The notes: generated by a model not told the origin, from the letters alone. DNA of 64,000 bases from Lutjanus erythropterus (GCA_020091685.1 CM034600.1:12468219-12532218); one strand, 5' to 3'; counted from the first letter of the stretch, positions 35,058-48,402 are shown. Numbers and translations are program-made.

Positions 35058-36689
35058 AGGGTAAAGGTGAGCTAACAACTTCCATGTGCAGCTTGTTATC
35101 ACTCCAGCAGCTCATCGCCTCACTGTGGAAACCACACTCCTGTCTCACCTCTCTAACCCTTCCCTCTCTCCTGCTGTCTGTCCGTCCGCACATCTCGCCA
35201 TTTACCTTTTTTTCCTATCCATCGTGGTCTGTCTCCTCTGTCTATCTATCTTAAACTTCCTCTCTGGTGTCATTTTTCCTCTGTTGAAGTCATTTTCAAA
35301 CATGTCTTCAGTTTCTTCTCTCATGCCTGTCCATCTATCTTCCTGCTTCTGTCCCCTGTTGCTGCTTAATCTGTCTCTCCTGTCCCTCTTTTTATCCGTC
35401 TTGTGTCTCCGGACCCTATACAGCCACAGAATTCCTCGCAGCATCCATAGGGAAATGTCTACATCTGTCTCCAATGTGTCTTGTTTCCCTGAGGGCAGCC
35501 AGCCGACACTGCATTGACAAACAGCAGCCGTGCCAAACCAAAGCGACACGCCAGAGAGCATCTGGTTTCACTGTACGTGTCAAACCTCAGCTCGAGCATC
35601 ATGCCGTCTGAGCCCCTTCAAAGATACGTAGGCAATAATCTATTTCGAGATTTGTTTACACTGTCAATGTTCTGCTTGGTCAGGATTCCCTGGTGTCAGT
35701 CAAATCGGAGACATGTGGACGGTGCAATTCACCACTGCTGTTGAAAAACCATTTGCTTATTTGCATATTTTTGTTTGATCTGAGAGCTTACATGGTCCTT
35801 TCATCACCCAAGGACCACTGGAATGTAATCCTCTGATTATAGATAAAACAGAAAAGATCAAGTGTGATGAAATGGACGGCAGCATGACTGCGTGAGTGCA
35901 TTTTTGCATTTGCTGATAAAGGGGGAATGTACCACAAAATGGTTCAAAATAATAGCAGGGGTAAGAAAATTAAAAGGGCACCAGTTGTATGCAGGGCACC
36001 ATACATGCTAACTTGGAGACCTCAAAAAAGGGAGGTTTTGGGGTAAAAACTTTTGAGTTTCACAGACTTTGTTTCCTGTATTCGGGTGACTTTTAACAAA
36101 TGAAAATAATAAAGTAATAAGCTCACATTCTTTGCAAATAAATGCCTGTGGATGACTGATAACTGGGACTTATTAGGTAAAAAACGATAAAATAAATATC
36201 AAATTTGATTAAATTACCACAAACAAGTAATATTTTACAAAGGATATATTAGATAGACTGCTCTTAGAATAAAAGTTCTCCTTTCCTTTAAAACCCTGTG
36301 CACAGGAAGGGCACCCAAGAGGGCACTTCATCACATTGTCTTTCACATTTGGCCATCCAAGAGGGCATGTTGTCATGTTTTATCTGCCATCGGGTCATCC
36401 AAGATGGCAGATTGCAGCGTTTTTTTGAACATGAGGGCGCCATCTCCACCCCCTCTGAGCCACCAGCGGCTTAAAATGAGATTTGCACTGGCAGGTCTGG
36501 AAACGAGAGAGAAAGTGGGTTCAAGAGGGGAAAACAGAAGAAAAGGATTTTCAAAGAGGAGGCAGAGAATGAAAAAAAGTCCACTTTCAAATCTCATGCT
36601 GACATCTCGAATGTACAAATTGGGCAAAGGCAGAGTGTAAGCTGTGTTAAGCTGTAGCCACACATGTATGCACATGCATGCATGTGGGC

Positions 36690-36842
36690 ACACACACACA
36701 CACACACACAGACACACACACAATAGTATCAGTGTTACTGTTGGCTCAGTGGGAGAGGGGGACACATCTGAAGCCTATTAGACCCCCTGTGCTACACAAT
36801 TCATGCCAGAAACACACATAACACACACACACACACACACCA
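36690..36842. repeat. Two neighbouring (CA)n tracts
   Basis: CA tracts at about 36690-36722 (with one CAGA break) and 36818-36841 are separated by unique sequence. Confidence 0.93.
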
Positions 36843-38429
36843 TCATGAATTAATAAGCCCCTGGTTCAGTCACACCTATTCCAATCTCAGCTGACACAAC
36901 TCACTGTCAGTCTCTGTCTCTAAATATTGCTCTTTGACATTTTGTTTTCATGAGCTCCGACACACAAACACACTCACACTCACAAACAAATAAAGACCCA
37001 TTAGACTCATTACACCGCTGACAGACTTCCCAGGGTATCATTACATCTCGGCTGTATATTGTTGCAGTGTGCCAAGTATTTCTGGAATCTGCCGTATGGA
37101 CAAAAAAAGTCATCTCATGGCGCTTCTCCTCCTCTCACCACTCCCTCCTCTCCCAGGTCTCATATTCCCTCTCATCCTCTTCATTTTACCTCCTTGTATA
37201 CTCCTTTGTGCCTACCATAGCATTATATTTTATTGTTTTTCCTTTCATTTTTAGTATATTATATTCCTGTATTTTAATTTCTGCACTATTTTATGTTTTA
37301 AGTCATTTCTGATTCTAATTCTAATGTGTAGCAATGTGTAGGCCTTTTATGACTCAACAAATTATCTTCATTATGTACCTATTTCTGACCTAAAAATCCT
37401 GTAGTTTCAAGGTCAACAATTAAACAATTAAAATTCTGTTTCACAAGCATTTCCTCACACTCTTCTTAAAGCCTCCCCAGCATCTGATAGAAAAGAGGTT
37501 TTCACTTTTGAAAAATATGTTTTTGTTTAAGTGACCGTTGTGATATGTCACCAAGGCAGGGATAAATGTATCCGGACTACAAACGGGTTCATATCTGAAT
37601 GAAAACCTTCTTTCTTGATTTCTTGAGTAAAAACAGCAGCAGCGGATGAGGAAAGGCACAGCTGCAGCCTCTCAAAGCTCAGAGTATAATGGTGATTAAA
37701 TAGCAAAGTTCAGACTCTCACACACATTTTTTATGAACTGATGATTGTTAGATTTCCTACACTGAGAATCTGGTGTTTCTTTCTGATGTCATATACATTT
37801 TAAATATGCTGGGTGCATCTTTTGTGTTTTTTCTTATCATGTTTCATTTCTATAGTCAAAAACGTTTTGAAAAAAGCTCAGAGAACCATGTTGGCTAAAG
37901 ATATTATGAGTCATTTTTTGTGCGTCAGTATAGTTGCACACAGGCCTCTAATACTTCTGTTATCATTATTATGGAGTTGCACAGTTTATATTTAAAGATT
38001 TTATTTAGAGTTCAGTTTTGCCGTCACTCTCATGATCTTGTCCAGGTTTCTTTGTTAAGCTCAGTCGTTTAGAGAGTATTAATGACCTCCACATATCTGT
38101 GTTTTCATTGTAAAAACTCTCAGTGATTAGTTCTGGCAGAAAATACCACAGGCCTGATAACTCCTGACAGAGAAAATCCGGGGATTTTCTGCCAACCTGT
38201 TGCTGCTCCTCACTGGAGATGTCATCTTACCCGCACGGCTTGCATTTTTATCACACTCGATCATGTGATAAAACCCTGAGAACTGAGATGAGCGCCAAAG
38301 AGAGAGAAGACACACAAAAACTCTGCTCTTTCTTACTCACACACACACACCAACATATTCAAAGCTTCTTCTCTCAGGATGCCTATCAGAGTTTCTGTTA
38401 CCCGATCTTCCCTGCTGGGCCAATCAAAA

Positions 38430-38960
38430 CACAGCACAGAGTGTTACCTCATCACCCTCGATTCTCATCAACCCTCACCCTCCTCTGGTTCCCCTTCCTC
38501 CCTCATTTCCTCCCTCATCATCTCTCCCTCCCCGCTCTTTCTCTCTTTATCTTCCTCCCTCCCTGACGGCCAGTTGCTTTCTCTTTATCCATCTTTCTCT
38601 TTGTCCACTTTCATCTCTTTTTTCCTCCCACTCTGACTCTCATTACTCACCCACACCACACACCTCACACTCTCTCATCCAGAATGATCCATGAGAAACC
38701 CTGCCTCTCTAAACTCAAGCTTTCTTCCGTCCTTTTCCTCACTCCTGCTTCTTTTCTTTCTAGATCTCACACTTCCTCACTTCTGTCTCAGAAATCTGTC
38801 ATCCTCCCTCCTCACTTCTTTATTCTTACAGTATATTTCTCTCTAAAGCAAGACCAGTTCTATTTCTCTCCTTCACTCCCCTCTTTAAACTCCACTATTT
38901 AATCATTTTACTCTCATCCCTCCATCCTTCTATCCCTCACTCCCTCGATGCATCATCCCA
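38430..38960. repeat. Pyrimidine-rich low-complexity tract
   Basis: About 500 bp of plus-strand C/T-rich DNA with recurring CCTCC, TCTCT and TTTCTC words. In the semaphorin transcript it is purine-rich. Similar shorter tracts lie at 35140-35410, 42000-42400 and 43880-44110. Confidence 0.7.
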
Positions 38961-41184
38961 GGCCTCTAACTCTATAAAGTTCTCTGCTGGCAGTCATGTG
39001 TCTCACCATCTCTTTGCTGGCCTCATGCACACTTTGTTAACTGAATGCGTCAAAGTGCATGCATACATGCAATTCTGTATAGTATAGTTCAATTATTCTT
39101 TTAGTTTTGTCAAAACGATTGATTCTTCAACAATAAAATAACATGTCTATCAATTTGGGTTTGACATTTTTCAACACATCAATTGTCAGCTTGGTTATAT
39201 TTAAAACGTTAAACAAGGATTGGTTTTAAACTAAGAATTTCAATAATGAAGATTCTGTGTCACAGAAATGTGGACAAATAATTCAATTAAAGGGCAACTC
39301 CCTCTACCTTTTTTATGGGTTTTCAGCTGGAAACTCCCATTCAGCCTTTAGCAAAAACCAGGGATGTAGATAAAAGCACTGATGATGACCTCCCTTAGCC
39401 TAGAGGGTTTATATGTAGCAACGTCAAGCAAAAACCTGTCTGGTCACGTGGGAAAACGTTTTTAGAAGGGATTGGGAAAATAGCATTTGGCATTTGAATG
39501 TTCGGATTTGAATACATAAGAGGCACTACTATGAAGAATACAGAATTATGTAAAAACCTCAAAAAACAAAATAATAATGGGCTTGCCCTTCAGCATTAAT
39601 AAATGGGATGCCAAAAAAATGTTGCTTCTCATTTTTGTATGTTATTGAGAAAGGAGGGGAAAAAGGCTGATATGTTCAATTTTTTTTTCAAAAGGTTTCC
39701 ATGATAAAGTTGTGTCAAGAAAAGTCCAGAAACGACCATCTGTCTCTTAGAAAGGGACAGGTCACTTCACCAAAATATAAGAAATATGAAAAAATATGAT
39801 TTGTTTTGAAACAGATTTGAAAAGATGTTACTATACTATACTGTTTGTGTTTGCCAGCTTCTGTCTAATAGATACATCAGTTCACAGTAGAGTCTCTTGT
39901 ACTCGGTCCTTCTTGTCAGCAGCTCCAGTGGAACTAATTGATTGCTGCAAATGAGGGTGTGTTTGTTTCGAGTGGCAGGGGGCACAGCATCTCAGTGTGT
40001 GTGACACGTAATGTCTCCCATCCTTCATTAAAAGAGTTCCCATCACCTCTGGCCTGTTTTTCTATCACTTTGTATTGGTTGTGAGCCAAAGTGCCAAATG
40101 GTAGGGCACTGAGAAGACAAGAGGAACATTCTTTGTCTTTGCATGGGTTTGTGTGTGTTTATAATCACCCTAGTAGGTTTTCTCTCTGTGTTATGCTTTC
40201 TTCTTGTTCTCGCTGCTCTCTGCAGGAAGGTCCAGCTGTACTACATGTAGCGTAATGCCTATTAATCCTTTAATGTCTGCAGTAAAAAAATGTACAAGCA
40301 GAGCTGAGGATGTTTATCTATCTCATAGAGAGAGGCTGGTGGAGTTTCTCAAGTTGAAACAATATGACTTACTATAAAACACTGGCAAGGCGTCTGTCCT
40401 TTCAACACCACGACCCAGCATGCACTTGGCGGATGGTGACTTGCAGGAGAAGGCCAAGTACAACATTAGTCCAAGCGAGCACAAAGTTTTCACAAGGTGT
40501 TATTATGAAACTGTGATTTGTTTAAAGTATTAAAAGCTTTGGGTGGACATGTACAGCGGACTACACTCTCACTGGGTTTCAACGTCAGTGTGCTGTCACA
40601 TCATCCAAATGTTTGTTGGCGAGTTAGAGACAAATAATAATTTTCAAATGGGTGGGTCTTGTTTCACGAGAACGATTTGCACGCTCATGCATGCAAGATT
40701 GGTGTTTGTTCTGATGACTGAAATGGGTCCCAGTGTCTCATTATTTTGGGTTTGGGATTTCATTTTGGGGTAATTGTAATGGCAACCCACCAACCTGCAA
40801 GATTTTAAATGAACAAGTTTGTTAAATAAAGTTCAGTGTCAATATTCAGCGCCAATGTTGTAAGTTGCTAAAGTTCCTAGCTGAGCGCTAATTATTTACA
40901 TGTTTCCAGTAAAACAGGAAGCTATAGGGAGAGACTTCGCAGACAGTGATTGGTGTTTACACCAGCCTATACCGCTGTTATTCATTGTTTTACAGCTGCT
41001 CGACTCGAGCTAAGCTGCTCGTCTTCAGTTAAAAGAAATACCTTCAAGTGAGTATAGCCTTGTTGTAATCAAAGTGCAAAGCTGTTGTGAATGTGCATGA
41101 AAAAGGGGTACATGATGGCAACATAGTTCCATGTAATGTTATAAATACAATTTTGGTTCCTAGATGATGAATTCTAATGACCAC

Positions 41185-41345
41185 AAAGATCACCTTAGGT
41201 TTAACTTAGTGCCATCATGAGGTTCACATTTGTGTTTTTTAGTCAAATGTGTCAACAACCATTATTGCCATGAAACTTTATACAGACATTTAGACATTTA
41301 TGTCCCCCTTTAGATGAATTGTAATAACCTTCAGGAGATAAAGGT
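41185..41345. repeat. Fragment of dispersed fish repeat, reverse orientation of the 16.6-kb copy
   Basis: The words GTGCCATCATGAGGTTCACA and GATGAATTGTAATAACCTT are the reverse-strand counterparts of the segment near 16620-16700 (TGACCTGATGATG and ATCACAATTCATCC). Similarity is moderate and the boundaries are approximate. Confidence 0.45.
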
Positions 41346-41821
41346 GCTACTATATGCGAATCAGAGCAGGCAGGTTTTTTTTTTTAATAAACACAAATAC
41401 GCCTACGGCAGTTTCAAAGATCCTACACACAGCTGACACAGAGTGGAAAAAACAGTACATGCCAGAACAGAGTAGCGAAAACAATAAATTGGTACAGAGG
41501 GTGGGTCAGACCTCTGGAGGACAGCAGGGAGGAGAAGTGCTGTGTGTGTTCAGTCTTCAGGGTGTGGCAGAGTGAAGAAAGTTTAGTAAATAGTTTTCAG
41601 GACTTGAACCCCCCTCGGTGAATGTCCACTACTGTGATTTGTAACGCTCATGGTAAAACAGCGGCCTTCGCTGTGGACAGTGGGGTTGGTCTTGGCTGGT
41701 TCACAGCACCACATACCTACACACACATTTCTATTCTTTAACTGGGACTAGGCTTGTCAAACAAGATTGTATAGACATGAGGACACAATGGAAATAGACA
41801 CAGGATACTCCTGGTATGTGA

Positions 41822-41822
<1 letters not shown>

Positions 41823-41870
<48 letters not shown>
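41823..41870. repeat. Compound (CA)n(TA)n microsatellite
   Basis: A CA tract of about 36 bp runs directly into about 12 bp of alternating AT. It lies 65 bp from a B-box-like motif on the minus strand. Confidence 0.95.
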
Positions 41871-42586
41871 CCTGTGCGCAGTAGTAAGTACTTAGTAATC
41901 TACATGACAGATGGTCAAAGGCACATTGTTGGGACTTGAACCCTCAACCTTTGCTTGTCAAAGGGACCAGTGTCTTTGAGCCCCCAGGTTAGCCTTGCTC
42001 TTCTTTTCATCCATCTGTCACTCTTCCATCTCCCTCATCTGTCTCTCCACTCTTTCAACCTCCTGTCTCTTCCTTTCCTTTTAATTTTCTCAGCCCGTCT
42101 CTGTGTTTTTCATCCATTTATCTCTCTCCACCACGGTTCCATGACCTCTTTTCATCTTCCATCTCTGTCTAATGCTAGTTTTTTCTTCTCTTTATTCACT
42201 CTCTTCCTCCTTCCTTTCTTTTACATTCACTCTTTTACAGAGTAATCATTTGTTTTCTCTCCACATTCACAGATCTTTCATTCATTACTTCCCTCCCTTT
42301 ACCCTCTGTCCTCTTCTCACTCTATTCTTTGAAATTCATTGCTGTTTCTTCTCTTTCATGGACATCCCCCTTTTCCATTCATCTTTCAGCCCATTGCTTC
42401 ATGCCAGCGTTAGGGTGCACATGTTTTAATTCATGGTGCAGTTCTGGTTCAGGCAGTTGAGCCTCATAGAGGCCTATGTGTACTGACCTGTAAGACGTGT
42501 CAGTGCAGTGTTTATCTTGACATGTTTTGCTCCAAGTTAAGCCAATTGAGCCATTCATCAGTCTATTCTTCTATTTTAAATGAACT

Positions 42587-42816
42587 TTAAAGAACCACTG
42601 TGTAGGATTTAGTGGCATCTAGCGGTGAGTTTGGAGAGTCGCTCCTTCCAAGACCATAGTGTTTTCAAGCTGCGAAACTTGCAAAAGGCCCTTTATAGGG
42701 CCAGAGTTTGTCCATTCTAGGCTAATGTTGAAGCATGAGGTCTGTTGATATTAAGGGCTCATTATAAGGTAATGAAATCAAAACAGTTCTTATTTTCAGG
42801 TGATTATACACTACTG
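42587..42816. repeat. Fragment of dispersed fish repeat
   Basis: The segment contains GTGTAGGATTTAGTGGCATC near its left end, then CGAAACTTGCAAAAGGCCC and TATTTTCAGGTGATTATACA. I recall this order from a common fish repeat that normally ends in the inverse of its first bases. That right end is not visible, so the copy appears truncated or diverged. Confidence 0.5.
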
Positions 42817-44475
42817 ACATGTTCCATTTGGTCATTGAGTTACATGAAAAGGCCAAAACCAACAATGTTTTTCTTGGTCTCAATACTTTCAGACTTCCCT
42901 GTCATGTCTGTTGCACTCACATCCATTTTTAACCTTTTTTTTAAAGGCTAATTAATTTTGTAAAACAGCTGGGCACTGTTATTTTTAGCAAACATCCACT
43001 GCATCACCACTGCATTCTGTATGACAAAGTTGGTTGGTCCTCTCTGGCACAGATGAATGATAAACAGCATAAACAGTCAAAAATCTAAACTCATGCTTCA
43101 TGTAATAATAAAAGATGAAATGTGCTGATAAATGAAAATAATGATTGATGTGTTCGTTTCTCTGCCTCGACCGTTTTTTAAATGAGGAAACAGTGCATTA
43201 CACTAATATCACACTAGTACACAGATATATAATTTATATATCATATATATATGTTAAGTTTTAATCAAACAATCAAACTTTTTTCTTTGTAATCAGTTTT
43301 CATGTGATTAATTCACTTTAACCACTGGCAGCTGACAGCAGTTATTGTGCACAAAGCACATGTATTGTTGTAATGGTTACTTGCTTATCTAACAAACAAA
43401 AAATTATTTTCCATGGCCATGGTATAATATTACTGTTAGCTCAAAATAGCTTTTATTTCTTGGAAATTTTCTCTCAGAGACATTACGCCTCCCCATTTAT
43501 TTAATAAAAGTTGAGGCGTAATGTCTCCACCATCTCTCTGATAATAATAATAATAATAAAAATGTGTTTACCAGCCTCAAAGAAACCTGCTTCTGCTTTG
43601 CGTTAACTGAGATAAAACTACAAAACTGTTCCAGGTTCATTTCAAATCTGCTCTGCCAAGAAATGAGCCTCAGCCTCACCGATAATGTAATTTCCTTCAT
43701 AAATGGCTGAATTAAACAGGAGAAACAATAAGAACAGTCAACAGTGGGGTCATTCTTTATTGGCATGACAAGTTGTGGTTCAATCCCAGCCAACAGAAAC
43801 AACTTCCATCCTCAGTGTTTCTAAAGGATTTCTTAGACAAAAGCTTTCTTATCTTAGACCTCCTCATGGCTTTCTGATGTGTGAATTCCCTCTTTTTCTT
43901 CCTTTTCTTCTTTTTTTCCCTTCACCCGTTCTGTCCTTTTTCTTTTCCCCCCAACATCCGCGGCACCTTTTCTCTTCTCACCCTGGTTTCCTCTCCATCT
44001 GTGATCTCTGAACTGATCCCTATGTTCACCTCAATCCTGTTTCCAGCTCCCCGCCTCTCACACCGACTGTCAATTCTCTCTCGCCTTGTCCCTAATTCCT
44101 CCGTCTGTGTGTTTCCTGTGATCCAGCCGGGACGCCATCTGAGGGCTGTCACATGAGAGACTGTTGATACGACACACAAGTGACACCTTGAGACACACAG
44201 ATGTCTGCATCAGATGCAGTTTCCCCCTCTCTTTGTCAGAAACACACACTCACACACACACTTAACTTCAAACACACACACACTCTAATGGTTCAGTACA
44301 CACAGATGTCTACATCAGAAGCAATAAGATCACACACATGCACATTTTCCACACCTACGCACTAACACCTACACAGACACACACATTAATGCTTTACAGA
44401 TCCAAAACACCTACATGCTAACACTTCAGCACACACAGATATCTATATCCAACATGTTCACTGTGCTGCTCTCTT

Positions 44476-44476
44476 T

Positions 44477-44514
<38 letters not shown>

Positions 44515-44515
44515 G
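44476..44515. repeat. Compound (TC)n(AC)n microsatellite
   Basis: A TC tract of about 18 bp is followed immediately by an AC tract of about 20 bp. Confidence 0.95.
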
Positions 44516-44931
44516 TTCATCACCCCTCACATCATGCCCCCAGTGCCAGAAACATGTTGTGTGTTTCTTCTGTCAGCGGGTCGACATACCAGAAAGAAAA
44601 CCTCTCTACGGTGCCTCTGCAGCTTCCAAACCAAATATGGGTGATTTTCATGTACCTGACAATGTGCCGCTTTTCTGCTGCTTTCATATGTCCACTATTA
44701 CATAAAAACAATAAGATAAAAAAATATATATGACCAGTCTTAGAATGAGGATATATCTTCAAAAAAATGATAAAAATGTAATTTATGAGAAAGAAATCAT
44801 CTAGGTAGGAAAGTTTAGACACATGAATGCATTTAATCCCTGGATGTGAAGTGCTGTGTGTTTTTTCTAATAACCACATGGGTTCATAGGTTAGAGTGGG
44901 TTATCCCTCTTATACCACGGCCAATTCCCAG

Positions 44932-45390
44932 CAAGGTTATTATAGTTTACTAAAACTAGACTAAAATTAAAACTAGGTTTGAAAAGAAACATTTTAGTTA
45001 GCTGAAATAAAACTAAAAACTACACTTAACCAAAAATATACAGGAAATGTCTTCAGTTTGAGTCTTGATCAGTTTGGTCATATTTGTCAACACAAGCATG
45101 AGGAGGCACTGTTGCATCTGTTTATTAAGACTGTAGTGTCTACATGACTGTGACTAAACTGCCTTCACAAAGTGTTTTGTTTGTATTGTAATATCTATTC
45201 TCATCTTAAATTTGCCTCTTAAAATATATTACACTGACCCAAAGATATATATAATAGAGATTTTTTAACAATAAAAACTAAAGCCAAACAAGCAACCCCA
45301 TTCTGGGAACTAACTGAACTAAACTGAAATGAAAACAAAAAATAAAAGTGAAACAAAAATAAAACCTTCAAATACAAAACTATGACTCTG
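44932..45390. mobile_element. hAT-like non-autonomous element (459 bp, A/T-rich)
   Basis: The left end is CAAGGTTATTATAGTTT and the right end, read on the other strand, is CAGAGTCATAGTTTTG. The flanks ATTCCCAG (44924-44931) and ATCCCCAA (45391-45398) agree at 6 of 8 positions. The interior has runs of ACTAAAA-type sequence near both ends, typical of a repeat I recall in fish genomes with AAACTATAATAACC termini. No open frame of note. Confidence 0.6.
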
Positions 45391-45585
45391 ATCCCCAAAT
45401 ACTGTTTCAGAGTATTTTGTGGCTATATGCTCCAGAAACTTCTGTCTGAATTTAATTAGATTTCATTAGATTCACAGCTCAGTCCTGTGAACCTTTTCCT
45501 GTGAAGGTAGATGTTGAAGTGAGAGTGGTAGGTCCACGAACTATAGGTCAAATAGAAAGAAAGTAGTTTTAGTAGATTCTAAACC

Positions 45586-45880
45586 TTAGAGAGAAAACGT
45601 TCTTACACAAAACTGCTCACAACAAGGTCTGTGGATTATCTCAAGTAACCAGGTCACAATTTCTGGAAAGAGACACTGCTGTTCAGTCAAATTTAGTTTT
45701 TGGCCCTTGAGCACCACAAGCCGAGCGCCAACTAGTTCCATTATATTGTAAAGAAGGCAGACATCTCTAAAGCCTATACCTTCAAAACTCACAACAAAAC
45801 AATCTAGATGTATAAACAGCACTGCAGGTAAGACGGACAGTATGTACTTTTGAATTTGGGGCGAACTGTCCATTTAAAGG
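45586..45880. repeat. Dispersed repeat copy B, 5'-truncated
   Basis: This is the right half of the same family as 55938-56450, in the same orientation, ending at GGGGCGAACTGTCC, which is the inverted counterpart of the GGACAGTTC at the left end of copy A. The left half is missing, or has diverged beyond recognition. It lies 200 bp from the hAT-like element at 44932-45390. Confidence 0.7.
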
Positions 45881-47956
45881 AACATACAACTAGTCGATCA
45901 TTATCCATTACCTAATACACACCACCATGATATATATGAATTAAAAGACTTCACATATAGCATCTCAGTAACATTACAATGCCCTTCTTTCTTCGCTCAC
46001 AGCTTAAAGATCTTATCAAACTGTTTCAGCTTCTTTAAAGACATTTCTTTGGAACTAAAGGGGATTTTACAGATGAAATCAATAAAGGATTACAACTTTC
46101 ACCTGGATCAGGACTTTATTATCAGACTGTTTCTTATCATTTCTACTTTTTCTTTCTTTTATTAAACTTGTTGGACTATTGTTCATGTATTGTAAACTTA
46201 AAATATTGGCTATTGAGCCTGTGGGCTGAAAAAACCCCTAAAGGACTTACACAAACGTGAAATTTAAACACATGTCAACCATTACTAAAACACTAAAACC
46301 TTAAAACCCTCCCTATTTTCCAATATTTCTTCGAGCTGAAGTTATACACATCCTAGTAAAAAAACATGTGTCTGACAAGCAAGTTGGCTTTGTTACTCAA
46401 CCTTCTAGTTTCTCTCTTTAGTTTCCTCGTTTGCTCTCCTTTGCTGGGTTTCAGATCGGTCCAGAGGCCTGGGAGCACTTACACTCAACTGGAGGAAAAT
46501 CAGGAGAGAGGAAAACTGCAATGATCGAACCATTAGACGGAGCAGGGAGGGAGTGATGGGTGCAAAGTGGGAAGAAAGATAAAAAAGAGTGGACAAAGAA
46601 AGGAAAAGAGCTGAAAGATGAAAGGAGGAGGAGACGCCCTACATTCCAGCAGCTCCGGAGCCTCCGACAGACTCCCGGTGACAGATTACCCCGCTCCGCC
46701 TAAGAACAACTGACACCCGTCTCTATGTATGCATCTGTGCAACGCCGACTGAGAAAACAAACTCATTAATTCACAGGCTGTAAGCGAAAACAAACACAAC
46801 CCTTCACTCTGAGGACTAATGCAATCTGATCAAAATGGGACGCTGATGTGCGCATTGGTGTTTTCAAGTGGCCCCCTGCCTTTGGAGAGACAAAGTGAAG
46901 ATTGTATTAAACAGAGTGTTTGTGTGTGTCGAAACGCACTGTGTGCTGCACAAACATAGACACAGGGAATTCGAATGAATAAAGGAAGCAGGCAGAGTGA
47001 AGGGAGAGGAAGACAAATGAAAGACATACAGAGACAGAAAGAGAAAGAAGGAGAGAGATGCATGATGGGAGGTTGGTATAGATGCTTGGCAGAGGGCTGG
47101 GAGTGCAGCCAACCACACACGCACTCACATCACATACCACAACGCCTCAATGTCACCTCGCAAGACACACACATGAACACACACACACACACACACACTT
47201 ACTTTTGTTGTCAAGAATGTGAATTGCAAATTAGGTTTTTAAAAAATTATGAACTAAATATGTTGATGTTAGATAATGACTGTGAAAATGAGGAGAAAAT
47301 AAATTAATAATAAAAAGAGAAAGAATCGATTTGGTTGTAGGTCAAAAGTCAACTTTTGTGGTAAATGTTGAATTTCCAGACATTCAGACAAGGATGGGTA
47401 GATGTAAAACAGCAACCCTTTCTCCTAGAATTTACATTTTTTATTACTAATAGGGTTGTTGTATAACAAACCCAGAATTTTGTCAGTTGAATCAGATTTA
47501 GCTGTCCAATGCGAAGATTCAGTGATTTGTATCTTTTTTCTTTAAACTCTTACAGTATCTCAGCCTATATGAGTGTGTACCAGTCCTTACACCTGTAGCT
47601 AAGATATAAAATCCCAGCATACATGCATCTCTCTTCTCTACCTCTATCATGGTTACTTTGTGATTTAGAGTCTCAGTATGTAAATGTACAGCCTGCCAGA
47701 CTGTTGCGCTGCCCTGGGTAGAATAATGCAGCTAAAAAACAAGAGCTTGACTGTTCAACTTGAAGAATGTCAGTCAACTGAAGGGTTTCCCACTGATAAT
47801 TTGAATCTTTGACTCTAGGCAGCCCTAAATACTAAATGGTTTTCGTAATTGTGGTGTCAACATAATTCCTTCCTGGATTACGTTCACATACATTTCTTTG
47901 AAACAATACATGTATATAATATATATGTACAGGGAGATGATTTGGGTGAGTGGTGG

Positions 47957-48402
47957 GTAGGGCTGCAATTAAAGATCATTCGTAGCAAATGTTGTTGTAG
48001 GAAACCGGACTTAGTAGAGTTCTTGAAGACTCTCATCCAAGAAGCTTCTTTAGTTCTTCAAGAACTCTACCAAGTCCAGTTTCCTTGCTTTGCTACGAAT
48101 ACCATGACCTGGATGACTGACAATCTTCACAGACAATCTGACAATCATTTTTCTGCTAATCAGTTAATTGTTTGGTCCAGAAAATGTTTCCCAAAGCTCA
48201 AGATGACATCCTCAAATATCTTGTTTTGTCCACAGTCCAATTAGTTTACCGTCAGAGAAGAAACCCGAAAATACTCACACTTAAGGAGATGAGATCAGAG
48301 AATTTGGATATTATCGTTCTTTTTAAAAATGACTCAAACTGATTAACTGATTATTAAAATAGTTAGTGACTTATTTGATAATCGATTAATTGTTGCAGCT
48401 GT
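47957..48402. mobile_element. hAT-like non-autonomous element, split by a foldback insertion
   Basis: The ends form imperfect terminal inverted repeats: left GTAGGGCTGCAATTAA, right end read on the other strand ACAGCTGCAACAATTAA. The element is flanked by a perfect 8-bp direct repeat AGTGGTGG (47949-47956 and 48403-48410), as hAT transposases generate. The interior (48131 onward) matches, as I recall it, a dispersed fish repeat ending in CGATTAATTGTTGCAGCT. There is no transposase frame, so it is non-autonomous. The left part is interrupted by the foldback at 47978-48100. Confidence 0.75.
47978..48100. mobile_element. Foldback (long inverted repeat) element nested in hAT-like element
   Basis: Two arms of about 50 bp are inverted copies of each other. 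Both begin ATTCGTAGCAAA when read inward and later share TAGAGTTCTTGAAGA, with a few mismatches and one short gap. The arms flank a short centre containing CATCCAAGAAGCTTC. Sequence after the right arm (to about 48138) may also belong to the insertion. Related hairpin sequences are familiar from many fish genes and introns, from memory. No clear target duplication was found. Confidence 0.7.

Noticed and set aside
35086..35517. 143-codon open frame, plus strand
   Set aside because: It is Ser/Leu/Pro-rich because it runs through a C/T-rich low-complexity tract; no real domain.
45586..45873. Open frame resembling the one at 56182-56448
   Set aside because: The similarity between the two frames is explained by copies of one dispersed repeat, not by related proteins.
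47849..48244. 131-codon open frame, plus strand
   Set aside because: It spans the foldback and hAT-like repeat; coding-looking words are known repeat sequence translated.
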